A DNA stretch of 64,000 nucleotides from Bacillus sp. ISL-34 (GTDB taxonomy: Bacteria; Bacillota; Bacilli; Bacillales; DSM-1321), in assembly GCF_018613325.1 (NCBI RefSeq), contig NZ_JAGGQJ010000005.1:1-64000 (forward strand), in the 5' to 3' direction. A program made the translations under genes and the position numbers. Below are positions 8,099-17,474 of the stretch, in pieces. The notes below the pieces were generated by a model, which did not search any database, had not been told where the DNA came from, and was given only the letters and a program-made list of their open reading frames with translations. Each line of letters starts with the position of its first letter. The stretch's first letter is position 1.

Positions 8099-8992
8099 AT
8101 GGATTTTTTTGCAGTTGGACAAAAGATCAAAGAGCTACGTAAACAAATCGGGCTTTCCCAGGAAGAGTTGGCAACCGGTATTTGTACACAAGCACAGATC
8201 AGTAAGATTGAAAAGGGCGATGTCTATCCATATGCATCCACTCTCTACTTAATTTCCCAACGTTTAGGCGTTGATGTGAACTATTTTTTCGATATTGGAA
8301 TGACCCCTAGGCTGGATTACGTGGAGGAAGTGATTTATCAATTAAAAATAGCCAGAAGAACCCGAAATTATGAGGAAATGCAGCAAATTGTGAAGGCTGA
8401 GGAAAACAGTCCCCTCTTTCTTCAGAATAAAAAGAATCATCAATTGATTCTTTGGCACAAGGGAATATACGAATATGAAAAAAATAAAGATTTAGATAAA
8501 GCCATAGAATTCATCAATCAGGCCATCTCCATTACTCATACGACCGATAAAATTTATTCGGAACGGGAGCTTGAAATCTTAAGCAGTCTTGGTGTAATGT
8601 ATGTTGCCGAAGAACAGTACGAAAATGCATTTGCCTTGTTAAGGAAAGCTTTAGATCACTTGAAAGCCCTGCCCTTTTTGACGGATAAAACGCTAAAGAC
8701 GCGCCTATCCTATAATTTTGGTAGAGTGTTAACACGCCTGGGCCGATACGAAGATTCCATTGCTTGCTGTCAAGATGCCATAAAGTGGTGCCTCGAACAT
8801 GACCAATTATATGCTTTAGCAGATTTACATTACCATTTAGGTTACAATTTTGAACTCGTAGGTAACTTCGAAGAGGCAAAGGAGTACTTGGAAAAATCTG
8901 CGTTTCTATTCAACTTACAAAAAAACCATACCTTTGTTTCATTCATCAACAAAAAGCTGGACAGTTGGAAGAACGGATTGAAAATAAACTAA
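8099..8992 (+). CDS. PlcR-like HTH-TPR transcriptional regulator (RRNPP family)
   Basis: A 297-residue protein. An XRE-type helix-turn-helix occupies about 5-60 (IKELRKQIGLSQEELA, then QISKIEKGDVYPYASTL); the remainder to about 290 is helical and TPR-like, with repeats such as ERELEILSSLGVMY, LSYNFGRVLTRLGRYEDSI and LHYHLGYNFELVGNFEEAK. Length and order match B. cereus PlcR (285 residues) and NprR-type regulators, in which the TPR domain binds a re-imported peptide. AAGGAG lies 7 nt before the ATG. The gene is divergent from the 37-residue peptide gene and ends at tandem hairpins. A phage repressor is less likely because of the TPR array and the peptide partner. The targets are not evident from this window. 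Confidence 0.85.
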   Translation: MDFFAVGQKIKELRKQIGLSQEELATGICTQAQISKIEKGDVYPYASTLYLISQRLGVDVNYFFDIGMTPRLDYVEEVIYQLKIARRTRNYEEMQQIVKAEENSPLFLQNKKNHQLILWHKGIYEYEKNKDLDKAIEFINQAISITHTTDKIYSERELEILSSLGVMYVAEEQYENAFALLRKALDHLKALPFLTDKTLKTRLSYNFGRVLTRLGRYEDSIACCQDAIKWCLEHDQLYALADLHYHLGYNFELVGNFEEAKEYLEKSAFLFNLQKNHTFVSFINKKLDSWKNGLKIN

Positions 8993-9006
8993 TTCCATAT
9001 TTTATA

Positions 9007-9077
9007 GCCATTCCCCACGGGAATGGCTCCAGATTGTAGACAAACCCGATGCAAATTGAGTTTGTCTACAATTTTTT
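9007..9077 (+). terminator. Tandem hairpins terminating the regulator gene
   Basis: The first stem GCCATTCCC/GGGAATGGC is at 9007-9027. The second has 13-bp arms at 9033-9045 and 9060-9072 and is followed by TTTTT. Degraded relatives of the second stem occur at 17408-17455. Confidence 0.8.
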
Positions 9078-9696
9078 AAGGTTTGTATTTGAATATTGCC
9101 TCCAGGCACTCTCTTTCCGCAGGAGTCCTGCACACCTGTTCCAATCTACTTTGTATTAACTTTTTATATAGAACCCCATTTGTCTACAAACTGAGTCATT
9201 CACCGGGAGTATATAAAATCTCACACTCATCTTTTCCAAAACCTCTAATCTACATTTTAAATTCCAAGCCAAAATGAAGTATAATAAAGAGATGCTTCAA
9301 AAAAGCAATTTAAAAAAAGGTTCCTGCCCTCATCACTTGGTTTTGTGAAGCGTGATGAGGATGAAGGATTTGAGGCATGTTAACGTGATTGCCAGTTATT
9401 CCTGTTTATATCCGAACCGCTTATATTCAAGGGGATTTTTGACGATATTGACTTTTACAGGGTTTTTATAAATATACGGCTAGAAGCAGTGATGGTTTGT
9501 TCGGTTACATGGATTAGAACGGACAAAGAACGGCCATAATCCAGCATTTGAGTTCGGGATGTAACATTTGCACGGCCCAAGAATGTAAATCCTCGGTAAA
9601 CCGGGGCAGGATTACGATAAGTTAAAAAACTGATGATTCATGATCAGACAAAAATATAATTTTGTTAAACAGGGCTTGTCCCTGAAGGAGGAGAGT
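9078..9696 (+). other. 600-bp gene-free region upstream of ywqB
   Basis: 9095-9145 carries a fragment of a dispersed repeat (TTGCCTCCAGGCACTCTCTT). From about 9290 there is AT-balanced sequence with several potential hairpins, for example CCCTCATCAC with GTGATGAGG near 9330-9360, and a long imperfect stem at about 9585-9615 just upstream of ywqB. I could not assign it to a known riboswitch or ncRNA family, and no ORF is convincing. Confidence 0.4.
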
Positions 9697-11322
9697 ATGG
9701 AGCGGGAGTTGTTGTTAGTTGGGGAGCGGCTGGCGGAATTTTTGGAGGCCGGGGATCCGGAAGATTCGGATGTGGTGAATCAAGGGCTCCAGTTATACCG
9801 TCAGGGGCTCGTTGATATTAAAGAAGAAGCGGTGGATACGATTGTGGCAGAGGTACAGGATGAGACACGCTTTAAGGCCAGGCTGAATCTGCTCTTCCCT
9901 CAGGATGGAAGCTGTACATGTGATTCAAGGTTCATTTGCCGGCATCAAATGGCCGTTTTCTTTTCAGCGTATTCAGAACACGCTAGTGTTTCCGAATGGC
10001 TGAGCGAATGGAAAGCACCAAAAAACACCTCTACCGCCCAAGCACTGCAGCAAGTGAAACGGGCAAGTGAATTACTGAAACAGGCGGCGGAGAAACCCAT
10101 CACCTTAGATAAAAGCTATCCATCATGGAAGCAATTCGTGAATGATGCCTTTGCGGAACATGTTGAGCCTCATATAGGCGAGCCTACGTATATGGTTGAA
10201 AATCATATACAAACTTACTTTAAACGCCTAAGCTCAAAAGCTCCAATGGAAAGGGAATGGAAATTGCTTTATCATTTCGTTACGCAATTTTGCACGATGC
10301 AGCAGACACTGAGAATGATTCAGCTGCATAAAAGTGAGACGCAAACGATCAGGGTCTTTTATGCACTTGCCGTCGACCTGGCAGAAGAGCTGCATGAAAC
10401 GGTACAGCCGCTTAGCCGGCAAGCGAGGCCCTTCGCCTTTGATCCCTTCGTTTTCAGCATCAAGGAAGATGTAGCTAAACTACTCGATGGAGGAGAAGGT
10501 CTTGAATACGAAAAGGTCGACCTCTACCGGGAGATATGGAGCTACTTATTCTCCAACTCCTCATGGCGTAAAGAGGAACTGGAACGAATCAATAATGAAC
10601 TTCCCGAGAAGTATATGGGCACCACTGAGAGAACGTCCTATTCCCTTGCGGCCATTCACCTATCCCTTTTGGAGAATCATGATAAACAAGCGATCGAGCT
10701 TCTTCAGGAATTGAAGAAGGAAGCCTGTCCATACATTTTTTATTGGCTGAATCTCCTGGCTGAATCTGACAACCGGTCACGGGCCATCCCTTTCATTGAA
10801 TTCATCAATCATAATGTCCAGGAGTTCCTTGCCGGTTTGTCCGATTATTATAAGCGGGTAGATTTCGTCCGGACATTTACGACATTAATTAACAGTTGCT
10901 GTTATAAATTAAAACGGACAGATTTGCTTGAGAAATTTTACAGGGCCACCCTTCCGCACAGCTATTGGAACTATGCAAATTTCCTTTTTGAACAAGGACA
11001 ATATAAAAAATGGGTGGAGATGCATATTTACTCAGAAATCAGCATTGACTTAATCAGCAGTGAATCCATCAAAGAAGTGGTCTCAAAAGAACCGGAACTA
11101 ATCCTGCCCCTTTATTATCATGCAGTCCAGGAAAAAGTATCTTTGAAAAATCGGCCTGCTTATAAGCAAGCTGTCCGTTATTTGAAAAGGATGCGCACCA
11201 TCTATAAAAAGAGCAAAAAGGAAGACGTATTCGAACGTTATATACTTTATGTAGCAGATTCGACTAAACGGCTTCGCGCTTTCCAAGAAGAACTAAAAAG
11301 GGGTAAGCTTATCGATGTTTAA
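9697..11322 (+). CDS. ywqB: SWIM zinc-finger protein YwqB
   Basis: 541 residues from the ATG at 9697, chosen because AAGGAGGAG lies directly upstream; an ATG at 9640 lacks a ribosome site. The SWIM signature CxCx(n)CxH is seen as C73, C75, C81 and H83 (CTCDSRFICRH); SWIM domains bind Zn2+ and nucleic acid or protein. The remaining 450 residues are helical without an obvious enzyme motif. The gene overlaps ywqA by 8 nt, so the two are co-translated. The SWIM-SNF2 pair suggests the SWIM protein targets or regulates the helicase, by inference. Confidence 0.85.
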   Translation: MERELLLVGERLAEFLEAGDPEDSDVVNQGLQLYRQGLVDIKEEAVDTIVAEVQDETRFKARLNLLFPQDGSCTCDSRFICRHQMAVFFSAYSEHASVSEWLSEWKAPKNTSTAQALQQVKRASELLKQAAEKPITLDKSYPSWKQFVNDAFAEHVEPHIGEPTYMVENHIQTYFKRLSSKAPMEREWKLLYHFVTQFCTMQQTLRMIQLHKSETQTIRVFYALAVDLAEELHETVQPLSRQARPFAFDPFVFSIKEDVAKLLDGGEGLEYEKVDLYREIWSYLFSNSSWRKEELERINNELPEKYMGTTERTSYSLAAIHLSLLENHDKQAIELLQELKKEACPYIFYWLNLLAESDNRSRAIPFIEFINHNVQEFLAGLSDYYKRVDFVRTFTTLINSCCYKLKRTDLLEKFYRATLPHSYWNYANFLFEQGQYKKWVEMHIYSEISIDLISSESIKEVVSKEPELILPLYYHAVQEKVSLKNRPAYKQAVRYLKRMRTIYKKSKKEDVFERYILYVADSTKRLRAFQEELKRGKLIDV

Positions 11323-14287
11323 TCCAGGGAAATTAAAAATCAAAATAGCGGCTCTCGAAAACGGAACTTACGCCCTTGGCGTCGTCAATGAAGAGAATAC
11401 CTTCCTCACTACGAATTATATACGAAGACTGTTATTCAACTGGGATGACACAAGCTTTTATGGTACGAAAATGACTACGGATATAGTGGATGGAAATCAA
11501 GTATTCATTCTTGATGCTTGGGGACTTCTCAACTTTTTTGCGAGGGAAAGCTTTAACTCCTTCATAGAATGGGAATGGTCCGAGATATCCTCCCTTTGCC
11601 TGTCAGCAGCGCCCGTTCTTCATGAATCCATTGAAGCGGGAATCCCTGTACCGGATTTCACTAATCTTCAGTTGGATTCCGTCGGCTGGAAGCTTCCGGA
11701 AGAAGTGGAAGAGGAATTCGTCCCTTCTTTTTGGGAAGAAGAAATATCTTTGGATCTCCCTTCACCTGAACTGGAAACAAATCGTACTTTCATCGAAAAG
11801 TGGTATAACGGTGCCGCTAATATGTATTTAAAAAAATATTCACCCATGCAGCATAAATGGAGTGAAGCCGTCGGGGCATTAAAGGATACACGACTTTCTC
11901 CCGAAGAATTGCAGGCCTTTTTTGACAAAGACAGCTGGCAGGAATGGCTCGGTGTCCAGCCCGATCCCAAACCATTCACTATAGGTCTCCGTTTAACTGA
12001 GCCTCCTGATGGCAATGGGCCTTGGATACTCGATGTTACCCTTCGCTCTAAAAGGGATGAGAATATCATTGAAACATATACAGGAAAAAAACTGCCGCGC
12101 GGCTGGAATAAGTATGCAAGTGAAGTGGTGCGTGCTACAAAACGCTGGCAGCTCGTCGTGCCATGGCTTGGGGAGAATGGCCGTCTGAAAAGGGAGATTT
12201 CAGAAACGGATGCTTGGGAGTTCTTGACCGATGCAAGCGAAAAACTCCTGTTTCTTGGCGTCGAAATTCTCCTTCCATCGTGGTGGCTTGCCTTGAAGGA
12301 GTCCTCATTGAAGGTCAAGGCGAAAGTGAAGAGCCAATCGAACCGTGGCCCTTCTTATGTCGGGTTAAAAGCTTTAATGGACTTTGATTGGCGATTCTCA
12401 TTAAATGGCAAGGAGCTCACTGAGGCGGAGTTCGAGGAGCTCGTCAATGAAAAAAGGCGGCTTGTCTTCATCCGCGGCCAATGGGTCAAGCTTGACCCTG
12501 CTTTCATTAAGCAAATTCAGGATCTGATGGAAACAGCTAATGAAAAAGGAATCCAACTTACTGACTTGCTGCAGCAGGAACTGTTGAATGGCGTAAATGA
12601 AGATGGCGATATCGATTCTGAAAACGACGATATGCTTCGGATTCAATTTGAATTGAACCAGGAGCTCCGTAAAATGGTGGGAAGACTCCGGGAAACCAAA
12701 AATATATCCATCCTGCCCGTCCCTAATGCACTTCAAGGTGATTTACGCCCCTACCAAAAACTGGGCATGAGCTGGCTCCTTTTTTTAAGGGAGCATGGTT
12801 TTGGTGCCTGTCTAGCCGACGACATGGGACTTGGAAAAACCGTCCAGATGATTGCCTACCTACTTCATGTGAAAGGCAAAGAAGGAGCCGGTAAAGAGCT
12901 GCCCACTGCCCTCAGGGACGAACAAAAGAGTGAACCGATCATCGTCGAAGAGGAAAGTAACGTTGAGAGCAGTGATGAGGCTGAGGTCATTACCTCTGCC
13001 CCGGAATCCGTCTCTGTACAATCAGCGCTCATCGTCTGCCCGACATCGGTCCTAGGCAACTGGCAAAAGGAATTGGAAAAATTCGCACCATCACTTAAAG
13101 TTCACCTTCATTACGGATCGAATCGTGCTAAAGGTGAAGCATTTACTAAACTGGCAGCAGATCATGATATTGTCTTAACATCATATGGCCTGACTCACCA
13201 AGATGTGGCTGAACTGGCCTCCATCCATTGGAGCAGCGTAATCCTTGATGAAGCACAAAACATCAAGAATGCCCAAACGAAGCAATCCAAAGCGGTACGC
13301 AAGCTAAATGGCAGACATCATATCGCCTTATCGGGTACGCCGATGGAAAACCGTTTAAGTGAGCTATGGGCGATTTTCGACTTCATCAATAAAGGTTATC
13401 TCGGAACGCTAGGTCAGTTTCAGGAAAAATATGTGGCGACCATCGAGCGTGATGAACAGAAGGATAAAATCAAGGAATTGCAGCGTTTGATACAGCCATT
13501 TTTGCTTCGCCGTACTAAGCGCGATAAAGAAGTCGCTCTTAATCTTCCGGATAAGCAAGAACAAAAGGAATTCGTACCGCTTACCACCGAGCAAGCATCG
13601 TTGTATGAACAACTGATAAAAGATACATTCACTGATATCGAACAACTGTCTGCCTTTGAAAGAAAAGGCATCATCCTTCAGATGCTGAATAAGCTCAAGC
13701 AACTTTGCAATCATCCAGCTCTTTACTTAAAAGAGACGGAAAAGGAAAACATCATGAAGGCGCCTAACCGATCAGGCAAACTCGAGAAGCTGACCGAGCT
13801 TATCGATGCTGTCCGAGAACAGGAGGAAAGCTGTCTCATTTTCACACAATATATCGGGATGGGCAATATGATTAAAGAATTGCTGGAAAAACGATATGGC
13901 TTTGAAGTGCCATTCCTGAACGGGAGTGCGAACAAGAAGCAGCGTGATGAAATGATCACCCGATTCCAAGATGGGGAATTCCCTATTTTCATACTCTCTT
14001 TGAAAGCAGGCGGCACTGGTCTTAATCTTACAGAAGCAAACCACGTGATTCACTATGACCGCTGGTGGAACCCAGCTGTTGAAAATCAAGCCACCGACCG
14101 TGCTTACCGAATTGGGCAACAGCGTTTCGTTCACGTTCATAAGCTAATCTGCACAGGGACCCTGGAAGAAAAAATCGACCAGATGCTTGATAAAAAGCAA
14201 GCCCTGAACGACGAGATCATCAGCAGTGACAACTGGATCACCGAACTTTCCACAGAGGAAATCAAGGACTTGGTTGCTCTTCAATAG
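11315..14287 (+). CDS. ywqA: SNF2-family DNA helicase/translocase YwqA
   Basis: A 990-residue superfamily 2 ATPase. An N-terminal SNF2-associated region (about 1-440) precedes the ATPase core: Walker A DDMGLGKTVQM near 510, motif II DEAQ near 645, LSGTPMENR near 675, and the C-terminal lobe motifs SLKAGGTGLNL and QATDRAYRIGQ (arginine finger) near 890-940. An acidic Glu/Ser-rich insertion separates Walker A from motif Ia (about 530-570). These proteins translocate on duplex DNA to remodel protein-DNA complexes; the bacterial substrate is not established. The gene overlaps ywqB and ends at a strong terminator. Confidence 0.9.
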   Translation: MFNPGKLKIKIAALENGTYALGVVNEENTFLTTNYIRRLLFNWDDTSFYGTKMTTDIVDGNQVFILDAWGLLNFFARESFNSFIEWEWSEISSLCLSAAPVLHESIEAGIPVPDFTNLQLDSVGWKLPEEVEEEFVPSFWEEEISLDLPSPELETNRTFIEKWYNGAANMYLKKYSPMQHKWSEAVGALKDTRLSPEELQAFFDKDSWQEWLGVQPDPKPFTIGLRLTEPPDGNGPWILDVTLRSKRDENIIETYTGKKLPRGWNKYASEVVRATKRWQLVVPWLGENGRLKREISETDAWEFLTDASEKLLFLGVEILLPSWWLALKESSLKVKAKVKSQSNRGPSYVGLKALMDFDWRFSLNGKELTEAEFEELVNEKRRLVFIRGQWVKLDPAFIKQIQDLMETANEKGIQLTDLLQQELLNGVNEDGDIDSENDDMLRIQFELNQELRKMVGRLRETKNISILPVPNALQGDLRPYQKLGMSWLLFLREHGFGACLADDMGLGKTVQMIAYLLHVKGKEGAGKELPTALRDEQKSEPIIVEEESNVESSDEAEVITSAPESVSVQSALIVCPTSVLGNWQKELEKFAPSLKVHLHYGSNRAKGEAFTKLAADHDIVLTSYGLTHQDVAELASIHWSSVILDEAQNIKNAQTKQSKAVRKLNGRHHIALSGTPMENRLSELWAIFDFINKGYLGTLGQFQEKYVATIERDEQKDKIKELQRLIQPFLLRRTKRDKEVALNLPDKQEQKEFVPLTTEQASLYEQLIKDTFTDIEQLSAFERKGIILQMLNKLKQLCNHPALYLKETEKENIMKAPNRSGKLEKLTELIDAVREQEESCLIFTQYIGMGNMIKELLEKRYGFEVPFLNGSANKKQRDEMITRFQDGEFPIFILSLKAGGTGLNLTEANHVIHYDRWWNPAVENQATDRAYRIGQQRFVHVHKLICTGTLEEKIDQMLDKKQALNDEIISSDNWITELSTEEIKDLVALQ

Positions 14288-14340
14288 CCCGCTCTCACGA
14301 TATGAAGATGAATGAGTGCAGGTTGTTAACTTATAAGGAA

Positions 14341-14381
14341 AAAAAGGGGGAATGCATATTCGATATGCATTCCCCTTTTTT
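14341..14381 (+). terminator. Terminator of ywqB-ywqA
   Basis: A 13-bp perfect stem (14347-14359 with 14363-14375), extended by the A5 and T6 flanks, lies 60 bp past the ywqA stop. The U-run at 14376-14381 makes it efficient for the plus strand; the A-run lets it work from the lysE side too. Confidence 0.9.
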
Positions 14382-14454
14382 ATACATAAGCGTCCTGTAA
14401 CTTTCTTGAATACCTGGCATAGCCAGGTCCGATTACAGATGAATTTTTATCTGA

Positions 14455-15058
14455 TTAAAAAATTGATTTAACCATATAAAGAGCTGTGATCCAGATGATG
14501 ATTGCAGAAATTTTATTTAATATACCAAGGAATTTTCCAGATGTATCAACCTTTTTCAGCAATCGTCCCGCAAAACATAATCCATGGAACCAGCACCATG
14601 ACACAAAGATGCACGTTACGGTGAAAATCATTTTATCTTTTCCTGAATAAACAAGTGAGCTCGAACCGATTACACCTATCGTATCCAAGATTGCATGTGG
14701 GTAATGATACGGATAGAGCAAATACAATTTGTTTTTTGGTGGACATCTGCATAGATTGGGCACCTGACTGCGAGTTCGATTTGGCAAACCAAATCTGAAA
14801 ACCCATATACAATAAAAATATAACTCCGATTATGATTAATGTAAGGCGCAACCAATCATATTGCATGACAATCAACGAAACACCTAATATAGCTAACAGA
14901 ATGAGCACTGTATCACAAATGGCAGCTGTAATCGTTGCTGGCAATGCTTTTTTTATGGTAGGTTGGATTGCTCCTTGATTAAAAATGAATACATTTTGCA
15001 CTCCCAATGGAAGTATCAGCCCTAATGCCAATAATAATCCATGAAAAAATGGTCCCAT
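14455..15058 (-). pseudogene. Frameshifted LysE-family amino acid exporter
   Basis: Reading from the ATG at 15058 (preceded by AGGGGAGGGGG), the first 119 or so codons give a LysE/ArgO-like membrane protein (LALGLILPLGVQNVFIFNQG, ITAAICDTVLILLAILG). The frame is lost near 14701: the sequence TCATTACCCACATGCA would read S-L-N-P-H-A if two bases were restored. The second frame resumes as PHAILDTIGVIG and continues to 14455, giving a combined length of about 201, normal for the family. So a 2-bp deletion (or 1-bp gain) inactivates an otherwise well-preserved gene, or it is a sequencing error. It faces an intact MocR regulator that probably controlled it. Confidence 0.8.
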
Positions 15059-15119
15059 GCGAATACCCCCTCCCCTCATATTCAGTATAATTAAAAATAC
15101 AAACGAATGTACCATCCAA

Positions 15120-15143
15120 TTGGTTGGTTTTCAAACCAACCAA
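15120..15143. promoter_or_regulatory. Palindromic operator candidate for the MocR regulator
   Basis: A perfect inverted repeat with 11-bp arms (TTGGTTGGTTT at 15120-15130, AAACCAACCAA at 15133-15143) and a 2-nt spacer. Each arm is itself a direct repeat of TTGG. It sits 40 bp upstream of the regulator start and 62 bp upstream of lysE, in the divergent promoter region. Confidence 0.7.
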
Positions 15144-15182
15144 TCTGTAATGAATATAGAACATGAAAGGAGTGGTTTTCGT

Positions 15183-16628
15183 ATGTTTATCGAATGGAGA
15201 CCAAACCGAACTTCCAACCAATCACTTCACCTGCAAATAGTAGATTGGATCAAACAACAAATTACCCGAGGAGAATGGCCAGTAGGTACTAAGCTTCCAT
15301 CACAACGCTCATTGTCCGATTCTTTTGGCGTAAACCGAAGTACCATCATCACCGCCATCGATGAGTTGATTGCAGTAGGATTATTGGAAACAAAGGTTGG
15401 GTCCGGCACATTCGTTTCGAATAACACATGGAATGTGCTCGTCTCCAGCAAACAGCCCGACTGGAATAACTATATCCTGAATGGCCTTCATGAACCTAAT
15501 TTAAAAACGATTCAGGACATTAATCAGTATGAAACGGACACTTCCATCATCAGATTAGGCACAGGCGAACTATCTCCATCTCTATTGCCTGCAAAACAAA
15601 TCGAAAAGACGTTGCAATCCACTTCTTTTGATGCCCATTCATTAGGTTATTCCGAACCCAAGGGTGATAGGAGGCTTCGCCATTGCATAAGTGATTATTT
15701 AGCAGCAAAAGGGATCAACGCAAGTCCCGGCTCCCTCATGATCGTTTCCGGCGGGCTTCAGGCACTCCAGTTGATTTCAGTTGGTTTACTTCAAAAGGGA
15801 TCGATGATTTTACATGAATCCCCTTCCTATTTAAATTCCGTTCACCCTTTTCAATCTGCGGGTATGCATTTAGTAGGTTTATCCATACAAGGCCGGGAAA
15901 GTATCCCGGTACAAATAAAGCGCATCAACGGAAGGAAGAAAGCGTCACTTTTGTATACTGTTCCAACGTTTAACAATCCAACAAATACTACATGGACAAA
16001 AGAAGAAAGACTAAACCTCTTATCACTATGCAAAAAAGAACAGATCCCGATTATTGAAGATGACGTATATAGTGATCTATGGTTTGAAAAGGAACCGCCG
16101 CCACCTTTAAAATCCCTTGATGCAGATGGCCTTGTATTGCACATTGGCAGTATGTCAAAAACATTAAGCCCCGGATTGCGTATTGGATGGATTGCTGGCC
16201 CGGTAACTGTGATTGAACGTTTAGCGGACATAAAAATGCAAATGGATTACGGTTCCAGTGCACTTTCCCAACACCTTGTGGCAGAATGGTTAGCAAATGG
16301 TCAATATTCAAAGCATTTAGAGTGGCTAAGGCATGAGTTGATAGAACGCAGAGATTTTACATTAACTCTTCTCAATCAATATTTTAAGGGACTGGCTGAA
16401 TGGCAAATACCTCAAGGGGGATTTTATATATGGTTAAAATTATGCAAGCCCATCGTGAATCCAAACCTTTTCAAGCAGGCGATAAAGGAGAACATACTTA
16501 TTAATCCGGGGTACATATACGAACCAAATAACCATACACATCTACGGCTTTCATATTCATACGCCTCGGAGGAACAATTGGCTTATGGCATCCAAACCCT
16601 TTCAAGAATCATTCGGCGGTTGGTTTGA
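15183..16628 (+). CDS. MocR/PdxR-type GntR-aminotransferase fusion regulator
   Basis: 481 residues from the ATG at 15183 (AAAGGAG at 15166-15172). A GntR winged-helix domain covers about 5-75 (IKQQITRGEWPVGTKLPSQR, FGVNRSTIITAIDELI). A linker leads to a fold type I aminotransferase domain from about 110 to the end, with the PLP Schiff-base lysine in GSMSKTLSPGLRIGW. MocR regulators sense an amine or PLP aldimine and usually control an adjacent gene. Here that gene is the divergent LysE exporter, suggesting control of amino acid efflux, but the exporter is broken. The effector is unknown. Confidence 0.9.
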   Translation: MFIEWRPNRTSNQSLHLQIVDWIKQQITRGEWPVGTKLPSQRSLSDSFGVNRSTIITAIDELIAVGLLETKVGSGTFVSNNTWNVLVSSKQPDWNNYILNGLHEPNLKTIQDINQYETDTSIIRLGTGELSPSLLPAKQIEKTLQSTSFDAHSLGYSEPKGDRRLRHCISDYLAAKGINASPGSLMIVSGGLQALQLISVGLLQKGSMILHESPSYLNSVHPFQSAGMHLVGLSIQGRESIPVQIKRINGRKKASLLYTVPTFNNPTNTTWTKEERLNLLSLCKKEQIPIIEDDVYSDLWFEKEPPPPLKSLDADGLVLHIGSMSKTLSPGLRIGWIAGPVTVIERLADIKMQMDYGSSALSQHLVAEWLANGQYSKHLEWLRHELIERRDFTLTLLNQYFKGLAEWQIPQGGFYIWLKLCKPIVNPNLFKQAIKENILINPGYIYEPNNHTHLRLSYSYASEEQLAYGIQTLSRIIRRLV

Positions 16629-16779
16629 CTTCTTGAAGGTTTGGAGACCATCATGTCAAAACATTAATGGAGCTGCCGTGGCAGCCCCATCCTTATTGAG
16701 TAAAGTAACTTTCGGATTACCTTTCACTGAAGTTTCATACCTTACAATTTCCTGCCTATGAAGGTTTTAATGGGTGATT

Positions 16780-17196
16780 TCACGGAGCTGCGGCTTTCAT
16801 TTTTACGTTCCGCTCTATATGCTGGATGATGAAAAAAGAATGGTGATGGCCATGATTGATCATGATATGATCGAGGATTGCGGTAAGCGCCTCACCCTTA
16901 TTCGTCCGATATGTCTCTGAAGTTTCCTCAATTATGATTTTTTCTTGGTGGGGGTCATAATTAATAGATGTTTTAGCACCTTCTTCAAAAAAAGAAAGGG
17001 TTACCTCCTGACATAGAGGAAAATCCTGATAGGGTGAATCTGAGCGGGGATTCTTTTCAAAGGGAGAATGGACGTGCTGAAGTGCATCAAAGAAACTCGG
17101 TTTTTTAAGATATGACCTATCGCTTCCTCTCCTTTCAAATTTCACTGTAATTCCAAGACTACTTACTTTATTGCTAGATTTCTTCTTAAAATTCAT
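16780..17196 (-). CDS. Hypothetical protein, 138 aa
   Basis: A strong AAAGGAGGG lies 6 nt before the ATG. The product is a soluble basic-to-neutral protein starting MNFKKKSSNKVSS, with a patch of His residues near the C terminus (NHGHHHSFF). No signal peptide or membrane segment. I do not recognise the family. It is isolated, with converging MocR on one side and repeat-rich DNA on the other. Confidence 0.65.
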   Translation of the reverse strand: MNFKKKSSNKVSSLGITVKFERRGSDRSYLKKPSFFDALQHVHSPFEKNPRSDSPYQDFPLCQEVTLSFFEEGAKTSINYDPHQEKIIIEETSETYRTNKGEALTAILDHIMINHGHHHSFFIIQHIERNVKMKAAAP

Positions 17197-17384
17197 AGAT
17201 ACCCTCCTTTAATAGGTTCTTTATACCTAATTCTTTTATCGCGTCCGATATACCTGCCGGATAATGAAAATACTTCCTCACTACTAGATTTCCATATTAG
17301 CATGGTGAAAACGCAGCAAATTACTCCAAAATCCATCGAAAGAATTCATACTTAAAATCCATAATCGCAAATCCTATTACGTAA

Positions 17385-17455
17385 AACAGCCCTCTTCGAT
17401 AAGAGGCACAAACTATAGACAAACTCGATAATAATTGATTTTGCCAACAATTTTT
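17385..17455. repeat. Degraded terminator/hairpin copies
   Basis: 17386-17406 repeats the core of the protease terminator at 18038-18061 (CAGCCCTCTTCGATAAGAGG) but lacks the outer stem. 17408-17455 resembles the TAGACAAACTC...TTTTTT hairpin at 9033-9077 with a decayed right arm. Confidence 0.6.
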
Positions 17456-17474
17456 TTCTTTGAAAAACGTTCCT

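Noticed and set aside
9640-9696. Upstream start for ywqB at 9640
   Set aside because: No ribosome site; the ATG at 9697 has AAGGAGGAG.
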